Positions 17,210 through 24,407 of a DNA stretch of 64,000 bases are shown here, piece after piece. The translations under genes were made by a program, and so were the position numbers. The notes under the pieces are model-generated. The model was not told where the DNA came from. It did no database searches and saw nothing but the letters and a program-made list of their open reading frames with translations. Each line of letters begins with the position of its first letter. Within the stretch, counting starts at the first letter, position 1. This stretch comes from Arthrobacter sp. zg-Y820. Lineage in GTDB: Bacteria; Actinomycetota; Actinomycetes; Actinomycetales; Micrococcaceae. The stretch is taken from assembly GCF_030142155.1 (NCBI RefSeq), contig NZ_CP126247.1, positions 1,922,001 to 1,986,000 of the forward strand, in the 5' to 3' direction.

Positions 17210-18289
17210 TTAGCCCTGGACGAGAACGGCTCCGCTGGCCGCCTTCAGCCGCAGGACCGCCTCGTCGACGATGCGATCGACCAGCTCCTGGCACGACGGC
17301 AATTCGTCGATGACCCCGACCACCTGCCCGGCAGCCAGCATGCCGGCGGAGGTGTCGCCGTCAACGAGCCCGGCCTTCAGGAGCATGGGCGTATTGGCGG
17401 CCAGCATCATCTGATTCCAGCTCCGGCCCGTGCCTCGCTTCATCGACAAACCGTCCCGTGCCATCTCCAGCCAGGACTGCCCGGAGAGCTCCTTGAACTG
17501 CAGGGAGCGGCGCAGGGTGGGCAGCAGCTGCCGCAGCCTTCCGGTGTCCTCCAGCCCGTTAACGAACTCGGTGCGCAGCAGCCGGTGCGGCATGCCGTCG
17601 GCCTTGGTGGTGACCACCGTTCCGTCGAGGCCGAAGGTGAGGTAGCGCTGTTTGATTTCCTCGGGCACCGAACTGTCGCTGGTGAGCAGGAACCGGGTTC
17701 CCATGCCGATGCCGACGGCGCCGTAGGCAAGGGCTGCAGCGAGACCGCGGCCGTCAAAGAAGCCTCCCGCCGCTATGACGGGGATGTCGACGGCATCGAC
17801 GACAGTGGGCAGCAGCAGCGTCGTGGGGATGGCGCCGGTGTGCCCGCCGCCTTCCCCACCCTGGATCATGACGGCATCTGCACCCCAGGCGGCCACCTTT
17901 TCGGCATGCCGCGCTGCGCCAACCGAAGGAATCACGACAATTGCGTTCTCCTTGAGCCTGTCGATGAGCTCGCGCTTCGGTGCCAGCGCAAAGGAGGCAA
18001 CCTTGACGCCGTACTTGATCAGCAGCTCGGCCCGCGCAGGGGCATCGGCCGCATCGGCGCGCAGGTTGACCCCGAAAGGCTTATCCGTGCGGCTCTTGAC
18101 CGCAACGATGGCCTGCTCCAGCTGGGCGAGCGTCATCGTGGCGGAGGCAAGAATGCCCAAGGCCCCCGCCTCCGCCGTGGCGGAAACCAGCCGGGGCCCG
18201 GCCACCCAGCCCATCCCCGTCTGCACGATGGGATGGTCGACGCCGGTGAGTTCGGTGAGGGGGGTGGAGATGCGGTTTGCGGTGCTCAT
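17210..18289 (-). CDS. ipdC: FMN-dependent oxidoreductase IpdC
   Basis: This 359-residue TIM-barrel flavoprotein is of the nitronate monooxygenase/2-nitropropane dioxygenase family. HPIVQTGMGWVAGPRLVSATAEAG at the N-terminus, VMIQGGEGGGHTGAIPT (phosphate-binding loop), PVIAAGGFFDGRGLAAALAYGAVGIGMGTRFL and SDSSVPEEIKQRYL are typical of the family. In mycobacteria the family member next to ipdAB (Rv3553, IpdC) introduces a ring double bond during HIP breakdown. Its position at the end of echA20-ipdA-ipdB-ipdC reproduces the Rv3550-Rv3553 order. The start overlaps the ipdB second-copy stop by four bases. Confidence 0.9.
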   Translation of the reverse strand: MSTANRISTPLTELTGVDHPIVQTGMGWVAGPRLVSATAEAGALGILASATMTLAQLEQAIVAVKSRTDKPFGVNLRADAADAPARAELLIKYGVKVASFALAPKRELIDRLKENAIVVIPSVGAARHAEKVAAWGADAVMIQGGEGGGHTGAIPTTLLLPTVVDAVDIPVIAAGGFFDGRGLAAALAYGAVGIGMGTRFLLTSDSSVPEEIKQRYLTFGLDGTVVTTKADGMPHRLLRTEFVNGLEDTGRLRQLLPTLRRSLQFKELSGQSWLEMARDGLSMKRGTGRSWNQMMLAANTPMLLKAGLVDGDTSAGMLAAGQVVGVIDELPSCQELVDRIVDEAVLRLKAASGAVLVQG

Positions 18290-19038
18290 GAAGGGACCTC
18301 TTGTTCTCTGCGGTTCCGGGGATCGAGAACCTCCCGGATGAGATGCAGTTCGCGCTCATCGGGAAGGCGGGTGGTGCTGACGGGGCCCGCACTGTGCAGC
18401 GGGAATCCGGTCGCGGCCTGGATCTCCTCGAGGGTTACCCCGGGGTGCAGCGACACCAGCGCCATGCTGGAATCAGGTCCGCTGAAATCCAGGACGCCGA
18501 GGTTCGTGACAACTTGGTGCAGCCGGTGGAACCGGGCGGCGGTGCCGGCGGCACGGGCGCGGTCGGTGCCGATGCCGGTCACATAGTCCACGTTCTCGAC
18601 GAAGTTGCGGCGGCTGTGGCGGGGGATCCAGTAGCTCGTGGCGTGGTTCACGGTGTTGGTGGCTGCGGCCCGGGTGCCCAGAAGCTGCCGGGTCGGCCGG
18701 GCATGCTCGCCGATGGCGGACAGATTCTGGTTTCCAAAGCGGTCGATCTGCGCCCCGCCCATCACCACGTGGCGGCGACCCGTGGTGATCAATTCGAACA
18801 GCTCACGGTACGGCAGGTAACCCGCCGGCGTTGTGCTTGGCCGGTCGACGGCCGGCACATCGCCGAGGATTGTCGACTCGCCGTCGCTGATCATGAGGTC
18901 GGGAGCGTGGGTCAACAGGGCGAGGCGCACACCGATGGTGGGCACCACGCCTGCCGGGCTGGCCAGAATGTCGGCCTGGCCGCGGAACAGATCGCTGCAG
19001 GCGGTGACGGCAACTTCGGCCCGCGTAACCGCGTTCAC
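18286..19038 (-). CDS. ipdB: IpdB paralogue, second copy (CoA-transferase-fold beta subunit)
   Basis: This 250-residue protein is homologous to the IpdB at 7253 (shared MGGAQIDRFGNQNLSAIG, GTRAAATNTVNHATSYW, VTNLGVLDF, LHPGVTLEEIQAATGF). It sits in the canonical echA20-ipdA-ipdB-ipdC order. Compared with the first copy it lacks the IEGW.PF motif (it has GYLPYRELFELITTGRR) and has RAAATNT in place of RGAPGNT. ELHLIREVLDPRNRREQE at the C-terminus is shared with mycobacterial IpdB as remembered. It overlaps both neighbours by four bases. It is either a functional duplicate or a subunit with a shifted substrate, for instance a ring carrying different substituents. Confidence 0.87.
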   Translation of the reverse strand: MNAVTRAEVAVTACSDLFRGQADILASPAGVVPTIGVRLALLTHAPDLMISDGESTILGDVPAVDRPSTTPAGYLPYRELFELITTGRRHVVMGGAQIDRFGNQNLSAIGEHARPTRQLLGTRAAATNTVNHATSYWIPRHSRRNFVENVDYVTGIGTDRARAAGTAARFHRLHQVVTNLGVLDFSGPDSSMALVSLHPGVTLEEIQAATGFPLHSAGPVSTTRLPDERELHLIREVLDPRNRREQEVPS

Positions 19039-19886
19039 CGCACACCGGCCAGGTTCGCCCGGTAGGCGGCGTCGTCCAGATCCAGGTAGCGGGCGCGGAA
19101 CGTTTGCCAGGCGTCGGGGGAGGACGCCGACTGCGCGTACTCCCGCTGAAAAGCCTCGTCACGGCCGTAGTCGGGCAGGCAGGACGTGAAGTGCGCGCCC
19201 AGCGGCGACTCAACCACGTGATCCACCATGGTGCGGTTCAGCAGCAGAGTGGAGGGGTGCGCGTTTCGGGTGAGTTCGGCAGTGGTCACCACCGCCTCCG
19301 CGCTGACGATCGTGCGCGCGGCGGCGCGGGCGAACAGGTCGTCGAAGTACGGATCGGGCCCGAGGCACTGGGCGTTGCCGAGTTCATCGGCGCGGTTGAG
19401 GTGCACCAGGGCCAGATCGAGGGGAATGGCCGGCATGGCCACCAGCACTTCGCCGTCGTCATAGGGCGAGGTGACCGTGCGGATGTGCGGGTTTCCCGCC
19501 AGGGCGTCCGCGCCGAGGCCGGAACGGGTCGCCTCGAAGGGGAGCCGCCGCCCGGCGGCGCGGAGCCCCGACACGAGCAGGGATTCGTCGAGCTCAACGG
19601 CTTCGACGGCGCCGGCCTGCCGAGCCGCGGCAAAGTGCGGTTCGATGGCAATCGAGTCAAGCGTGACGAAACCGTAAACCACGCGCTTGGCCTGTCCGGT
19701 GGCGCACAGGATTCCGACGTCGGGCCCGCCGAAACTGACGATTGTCAGGTCGCGGACTCCCGAGCGGACGAGGGCGCGCACCAGGGACATGGGCTTGCGC
19801 CGCGAGCCCCAGCCGCCGATGCCAATGGTCATCCCGTCGGTGAACTGCTCGATGACCGCCTCGGCATCGAGGACCTTGCTGGTCAT
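19035..19886 (-). CDS. ipdA: IpdA paralogue, second copy (CoA-transferase-fold alpha subunit)
   Basis: This 283-residue alpha subunit shares IGIGGWGSRRKPMSLVRALVRS, followed by FGGPDVGIL, YGFVTLDS, GPDPYFDDLFARAA and PDYGRDEAFQREYAQS, with the first IpdA. The probable catalytic Glu is retained, but its motif reads ELDESLLVSGLRAAG rather than YDEGMFVTGLRAAA. It therefore should still be able to act, though the pocket around the Glu differs. The gene lies 7 bp after echA20 and overlaps the second ipdB by four bases. Together with the pair at 7253-8877 this gives the window two complete IpdAB pairs. Confidence 0.88.
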   Translation of the reverse strand: MTSKVLDAEAVIEQFTDGMTIGIGGWGSRRKPMSLVRALVRSGVRDLTIVSFGGPDVGILCATGQAKRVVYGFVTLDSIAIEPHFAAARQAGAVEAVELDESLLVSGLRAAGRRLPFEATRSGLGADALAGNPHIRTVTSPYDDGEVLVAMPAIPLDLALVHLNRADELGNAQCLGPDPYFDDLFARAAARTIVSAEAVVTTAELTRNAHPSTLLLNRTMVDHVVESPLGAHFTSCLPDYGRDEAFQREYAQSASSPDAWQTFRARYLDLDDAAYRANLAGVR

Positions 19887-19893
19887 TTTCCGG

Positions 19894-20652
19894 TCATTTC
19901 GCGGGGGAGTGGCCGGTGGCGACGAAGTCGTCGCGCAGGTCGTCGGCGACGCCGCCCAGATTGAGCTCGAAGGTGAAACCCTGTTCCCAGCGGTAGTTCT
20001 TCACGACATCGACGGGATCAATGCCGTTCAGCGCTTCCTTCGCCGCCCGCACCACGCGGGTGTCCTTGGCGGCGATTTCGTCAGCAAGGGCAAACGCTGC
20101 GGCGTCGAGCCGGTCGGCCGGGACCACCTCGGCCACGCTGCCCAGTTCGGCCAGCCGCTGCGCAGTGATGGTCCGGCTGGTGTAGTACAGGGTGCGCAGC
20201 AGATGCGCCGGCACGAGGCGGGAGAGGTGGGTTGCGGCCCCGAGGGCGCCGCGGTCCACCTCGGGGACACCGAAGTACGCGTCCTCTCCGGCAACGATGA
20301 TGTCGGCACTCCCGGCGAGCCCCACTCCGCCGCCGAGGCAGAAACCGTTCACGGCCGCGATGACCGGCACCGGGCACTCGTAGATCGACTTGAAGGCGAG
20401 GTAGCAGCCGCGGTTCGCGCCCAGAATGGCGCTGAAGCCATCGGTGGCCTGCATTTGCTTGATGTCGACGCCGGCGTTGAAGCCCCGGCCTTCTGCCCGC
20501 AGGACCACAACGCGGGTGTCCGGGTCCTTGCCTGCTTCGTCGAGGGCCTCGCTGATCGCGAACCAGCCTTCCACGGGCAGGGCATTGACCGGGGGATAGT
20601 CCATGGTTACCGCACGCACGCCGTCGTGGTGCATCTTCGATGTAATTGCCAT
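19894..20652 (-). CDS. echA20: ring-opening hydrolase EchA20 (crotonase fold)
   Basis: This 252-residue crotonase-family enzyme is the counterpart of mycobacterial EchA20 (Rv3550), which hydrolytically opens ring D of the bicyclic CoA intermediate. VTMDYPPVNALPVEGWF, VVLRAEGRGFNAGVDIKQMQATDGF, ANRGCYLAF, AAVNGFCLGGGVGLAGSADIIVA, VPEVDRGALGAATHLSRLVP and DTRVVRAAKEALNGID match it closely as remembered. It is the first gene of the operon echA20-ipdA-ipdB-ipdC and is divergent from an SDR gene, with two KstR2-like operators between them. Confidence 0.93.
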   Translation of the reverse strand: MAITSKMHHDGVRAVTMDYPPVNALPVEGWFAISEALDEAGKDPDTRVVVLRAEGRGFNAGVDIKQMQATDGFSAILGANRGCYLAFKSIYECPVPVIAAVNGFCLGGGVGLAGSADIIVAGEDAYFGVPEVDRGALGAATHLSRLVPAHLLRTLYYTSRTITAQRLAELGSVAEVVPADRLDAAAFALADEIAAKDTRVVRAAKEALNGIDPVDVVKNYRWEQGFTFELNLGGVADDLRDDFVATGHSPAK

Positions 20653-20664
20653 AATGTGACCCTA

Positions 20665-20682
20665 CCTAACGTTTGCTTGATA
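20665..20682. promoter_or_regulatory. KstR2-like operator D1
   Basis: cctaacgtttgcttgata lies 13 bp from the echA20 start in the divergent echA20/SDR promoter. It shares the TTTGCTTG core with operators A and D2. D1 and D2 begin 19 bp apart, about two helical turns, on the same strand. Confidence 0.7.
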
Positions 20683-20683
20683 G

Positions 20684-20702
20684 CCTAGCATTTGCTTGGT
20701 AG
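20684..20702. promoter_or_regulatory. KstR2-like operator D2
   Basis: cctagcatttgcttggtag directly follows D1 and is 46 bp before the SDR start at 20749. It is almost identical to operator A (2690). Two tandem sites in one divergent promoter suggest cooperative binding or separate control of the two directions. Confidence 0.75.
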
Positions 20703-20748
20703 ACGGTACACTGCAGAACATTGCAGTCAACTCAAAGGAGAGCACGAC

Positions 20749-21654
20749 ATGACCGGCATCTGTGAAGGACGAGTCGCCATCGTGACCGGGGCGGGCCGCG
20801 GCCTAGGGCGCGAACACGCCCTTGAGCTGGCACGGCAGGGCGCGAAGGTCGTGGTCAACGACCTGGGAACCACCCTCAACGGCGTGGCGGAGGCCTCGGG
20901 CCCAGCGCACGAGGTCGTGGCGCTGATTCGCGCCGAGGGCGGCGAGGCGGTGGCGAACGGAGCTGACGTCGCCGACTTCGAGCAGGCGGCCGCGCTGGTC
21001 CGGCAGGCCATCGACACCTTCGGACGCCTGGACGTACTCGTGAACAATGCGGGCTTTGTCCGCGACCGCATGCTGGTGAACACCTCGGAAGAGGAGTGGG
21101 ACGCCGTCATCCGGGTGCACCTCAAGGGACACTTTGCACCGTTGCGCCACGCCAGCGAATACTGGCGCAACGAGGCCAAAGCCGGCAGGACGCACGACGC
21201 CCGGGTCATCAACACCTCGTCCGGCGCCGGCCTGCAGGGCAGCGTTGGCCAGGCAAGCTACTCGGCCGCCAAGGCCGGAATCGCCGGGCTCACCCTCGTC
21301 GCAGCGCAGGAGCTGGGCCGCTACGGAGTAACGGTGAATGCCATAGCCCCCTCCGCCCGCACCCGGATGACCGAAGGCGCTTTTGCTGAGGCGATGGCCA
21401 TTCCGGAAAGCGGCTTCGACGCCATGAACCCGGCAAATGTTTCTCCGATCGTCGCCTGGCTTGCCAGCGGATCCTCCGCCGCCGTCACCGGCCGCGTGAT
21501 TGAAATCGAAGGCGGCCGCATCTGCATCGAGGAGGGCTGGAACCATGGTCCCGCCGAGGACGCGGGACAGCGCTGGGACGCTGCGGCCGCCGGAGAGGCG
21601 ATCGAGCAGCTGCTCGTCAAAGCCGCCACTCCCGAGCCGGTCTACGGCGTATGA
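20749..21654 (+). CDS. SDR oxidoreductase of the steroid island (Rv3548c-like)
   Basis: This 301-residue short-chain dehydrogenase has the motif TGAGRGLGREHAL, an acidic NDLG at the end of beta-2, NNAGFVRDRM, a Ser in NTSSGAGLQGSVGQ and the active-site YSAAK. The GRGLGREHALELA..GAKVVVNDLG pattern is typical of 3-hydroxyacyl-CoA dehydrogenases of the multifunctional-enzyme-2 type and of mycobacterial Rv3548c. ATG 20749 has AAAGGAGAG upstream and is preferred to 20692, which lies inside operator D2. It is coupled (ATGA) to a MaoC-like hydratase gene, so hydration followed by dehydrogenation of one enoyl-CoA substrate is the likely joint role. Confidence 0.88.
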   Translation: MTGICEGRVAIVTGAGRGLGREHALELARQGAKVVVNDLGTTLNGVAEASGPAHEVVALIRAEGGEAVANGADVADFEQAAALVRQAIDTFGRLDVLVNNAGFVRDRMLVNTSEEEWDAVIRVHLKGHFAPLRHASEYWRNEAKAGRTHDARVINTSSGAGLQGSVGQASYSAAKAGIAGLTLVAAQELGRYGVTVNAIAPSARTRMTEGAFAEAMAIPESGFDAMNPANVSPIVAWLASGSSAAVTGRVIEIEGGRICIEEGWNHGPAEDAGQRWDAAAAGEAIEQLLVKAATPEPVYGV

Positions 21655-22478
21655 GCACGGACCTGACCGGGGCAGGATCCACCGGCACTGAGCTCACCGG
21701 GGCCGGCGCCTGGGCCGGGCGTGCGCTCGGCGAACGCACCGTCGGCTATACCGAAACCGACGCCATCCTCTATGCGCTGGCCGTCGGCGCCCCGGCCGGC
21801 GACCTTGATCTGGTCTTCGAGGACCGGCTGCGTGTTCTCCCCTCGTTCGGGCTGACCCTGGCGCAGTGGGCACCGGATGTGCTGGCCGAGCAGGGAGCCT
21901 TCGACAACCGAGCCGTGCACGGATCGCAGGAGCTGGCCGTCCTCAAGCCGCTGCCGCGGTCAGGGGAGATCCTGCTCAACGCACGGGTGGGTGAGGTGTG
22001 GGACAAGGGCGCCGCGGCAGTGTTCAACGTGATCGTTGAATGTGAGTACTTCGTGGCGACGTGGAGCCTGTTCGCCCCCGGTTTCGGCGGTTTTGGCGGG
22101 GACCGCGGTCCGTCCAAGTCCGCAGCCCTGACCGAGGAACCCCTCGGCGGCGCAAGCGTGCAGACGGTAGCCAATCAGGCGGCGCTGTACCGCTTGCTGG
22201 GCGACCGGCACCACATCCACATCGATCCGCAGGCTGCGGAGCGCATCGGCCAGAAGCGCCCGATCCTGCACGGCCTCGCCTCGCTGGCATCCGCCACACT
22301 GCCGCTGGCCGAGCTTGCCGGAGCCCATCCCGCAGACCTCGTCCAGCTTGCCGGCCGCTTTGCCGGCGTCGTGTTCCCCGGGGATGAGATCACCGTGCGC
22401 ACCTGGGAGGGCGGCCGCTTCGACGCCCGGGTGGGGGATCAGCCGGTGATCACCGAGGGCCTGGCGGTCTTCGGATGA
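21651..22478 (+). CDS. MaoC-like enoyl-CoA hydratase (double hot-dog)
   Basis: This 275-residue protein consists of two hot-dog halves. The second half carries the hydratase-2 signature around residues 180-210: YRLLGDRHHIHIDPQAAERIG, then RPILHGL, with the Asp and His expected for catalysis. The first half has no such motif and should be structural, forming the substrate tunnel for bulky acyl groups. The segments LPSFG, VWDKG.AAV and FGGFGGDRGPS resemble mycobacterial Rv3538. It overlaps the SDR stop by four bases. Bulky-substrate hydratases of this kind act in steroid beta-oxidation; the exact substrate here is unknown. The first 25 residues (repeated TGAG/LTGAG) appear poorly ordered. Confidence 0.88.
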   Translation: MSTDLTGAGSTGTELTGAGAWAGRALGERTVGYTETDAILYALAVGAPAGDLDLVFEDRLRVLPSFGLTLAQWAPDVLAEQGAFDNRAVHGSQELAVLKPLPRSGEILLNARVGEVWDKGAAAVFNVIVECEYFVATWSLFAPGFGGFGGDRGPSKSAALTEEPLGGASVQTVANQAALYRLLGDRHHIHIDPQAAERIGQKRPILHGLASLASATLPLAELAGAHPADLVQLAGRFAGVVFPGDEITVRTWEGGRFDARVGDQPVITEGLAVFG

Positions 22479-22628
22479 GCACCCAGGGTCGAAGCAAGAC
22501 CCCCGACTATGACACGAATCACAAGAACCGGCAGGTCTGGGATACGATCGCGGCGGGGTCCGCCGAGCCGAGACCGCGGTTGTGAAGACCATCAACAAAG
22601 AGTCTTTGACGACGATGACGAAGGGCAC

Positions 22629-23417
22629 ATGATGAAAATTGTTGTACTAATGAAAGAGGTTCCGGATACTTGGGGCGATCGTACCCTGGATCTGGAAACC
22701 GGCCTGCTGAATCGGGCCGGCAGTGATCTCGTGCTCGACGAGATCACCGAGCGGGCCCTCGAGGTTGCGCTGACGCACCGCGACAGCAACCCGGGAACCG
22801 AGGTTGTCCTGCTTGCAGTGGGCCCCGCGACGGTGCCCAACAGCTTGCGCAAGGGCCTGGCCATGGGCGCGGACCGCGCCGTGCATGTTCACGACGACGC
22901 CCTGCTGGGCGCAGACCTGACATTGACCGCCGAAACGCTCGCCGCCGCCATCCGGCACATCGGGTTTGACCTCGTCGTCGCGGGCAACCTCTCCACCGAC
23001 GGGGGAGGCGGCGTCCTTCCCTCGATGCTCGCCGAACTGCTGGGCGTTGCCGGCATCAGCTCGCTGAGCACTGTCGAGATCACCGACTCGACCGTCGCCG
23101 GGCGCCGGAACATCGAGTCGGGCGCCTTCGAGGTCAGCGCTGCCCTTCCGGCAGTCATCTCGATCACCGAGGCCCTTCCCGATGCGCGCTTCTCAAACTT
23201 CAAGGGCATCATGGCCGCCAAGAAGAAGCCGTTCGAGACGCTTTCCCTGGCCGATTTGGGCATAACGGTCGACGAGAACGCCGGCCGGTCCATCATTATC
23301 GCGGTGGCGCAGCGCCCCGCGCGCACCGCCGGAATCCGCATTGAGGACGACGGCGACGCCGGTCAGCAGATCGCCGATTTCCTCATCCAGAACCAACTCA
23401 TCAAAGGACGCTCATAA
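22629..23417 (+). CDS. etfB: electron transfer flavoprotein beta subunit
   Basis: This 262-residue ETF beta subunit, with EtfA, accepts electrons from acyl-CoA dehydrogenases. [17 protein letters not shown] is the family start, [15 protein letters not shown] and [21 protein letters not shown] follow, and [14 protein letters not shown] is the conserved anchor segment near residue 200. ATG 22629 (or 22632) with GAAGGG upstream is preferred to the ATG at 22509. The 150-bp gap after the MaoC gene could hold its own promoter; no KstR2-like site was seen in it. TAATG overlap couples it to etfA. At least four acyl-CoA dehydrogenases in the island would be its natural partners. Confidence 0.93.
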   Translation: MMKIVVLMKEVPDTWGDRTLDLETGLLNRAGSDLVLDEITERALEVALTHRDSNPGTEVVLLAVGPATVPNSLRKGLAMGADRAVHVHDDALLGADLTLTAETLAAAIRHIGFDLVVAGNLSTDGGGGVLPSMLAELLGVAGISSLSTVEITDSTVAGRRNIESGAFEVSAALPAVISITEALPDARFSNFKGIMAAKKKPFETLSLADLGITVDENAGRSIIIAVAQRPARTAGIRIEDDGDAGQQIADFLIQNQLIKGRS

Positions 23418-24403
23418 TGACCGCCTACCCTGCGAACTCAGTTCTCGTGCTCGTCGATGTCTCACCGGCCGGCCAGCTCCGCTCCAGCGCAGCAGAGGTC
23501 ATTGGCGCGGCCTCAACCGTGGGCACGCCCGTAGCACTCGCCGTCGCGGCGCCAGGCAACGCGGACCGGCTCAGCGCTGAGCTGGCGGCACTCGGCGCGG
23601 GTTACGTGATGATCAGTGAATCAGCCGAGCTCGACACGGCCGTGGTCTCGCCGCTGGTCGATGCACTCAGCGCGGCCGCTGCGGCCGTCTCGCCCGAGGC
23701 CGTGCTGGTCTCGAACTCCATCCAGGGCCGGGATGCCGCTGCACGCTTTGCGGCACGCTCCGGCTCGTCCCTGGCCGCGGATGCCGTCGGTGTTTCCCGT
23801 GATGAGGAGGGAGTAGTCGCCCACCACAGCGTTTACGGCGGCGCCTATTCCGTCGACTCCGCCGCTGCTGCCGGAACTCTCGTGATCACGCTCCGCCAGG
23901 GGTCGTCGAGCGTGCGGGCCGCCGCGCAGGACGCCGAAACAGAGCTGCTGGCTGTGGCTGCGTCCGGAGCACCCGACGCCCTCATCAACAGTTACGAAGA
24001 GACAATCGTTGCCTCCTCGCGCCCCGAACTGCGCGGCGCCGAGGTGGTCGTCTCCGGCGGCCGCGGCGTGGGATCCGGTGAGAACTTCGCCCTCGTTGAG
24101 AGTCTTGCCGATGCGCTTGGCGGAGCCGTCGGAGCATCGCGGGCAGCGGTGGACGCCGGGTACGTGGCGCAAACCCTCCAGGTCGGCCAGACCGGAGTGA
24201 CGGTTGCCCCGCAGCTCTACATCGCGCTCGGCATCTCCGGTGCCATCCAGCACCGCGCGGGAATGCAGACCGCCAAGACGATCATCGCCATCAACAAGGA
24301 CGCCGATGCTCCGATTTTCGAAATCGCCGACTTCGGCGTGGTGGGCGACCTGTTCACGGTAGTACCCCAGCTGGTCAAAGCAATCGAATCGAAGCGGGGA
24401 TAG
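23417..24403 (+). CDS. etfA: electron transfer flavoprotein alpha subunit
   Basis: This 328-residue ETF alpha subunit binds FAD in its C-terminal domain. The signature is visible from [39 protein letters not shown] to [59 protein letters not shown] in broken form: [33 protein letters not shown] and NKDADAPIF. It shares one base with etfB and is followed after 4 bp by a membrane cytochrome b-like gene, an unusual arrangement, since the usual electron acceptor ETF:quinone oxidoreductase is not encoded here. Confidence 0.94.
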   Translation: MTAYPANSVLVLVDVSPAGQLRSSAAEVIGAASTVGTPVALAVAAPGNADRLSAELAALGAGYVMISESAELDTAVVSPLVDALSAAAAAVSPEAVLVSNSIQGRDAAARFAARSGSSLAADAVGVSRDEEGVVAHHSVYGGAYSVDSAAAAGTLVITLRQGSSSVRAAAQDAETELLAVAASGAPDALINSYEETIVASSRPELRGAEVVVSGGRGVGSGENFALVESLADALGGAVGASRAAVDAGYVAQTLQVGQTGVTVAPQLYIALGISGAIQHRAGMQTAKTIIAINKDADAPIFEIADFGVVGDLFTVVPQLVKAIESKRG

Positions 24404-24407
24404 TTCC

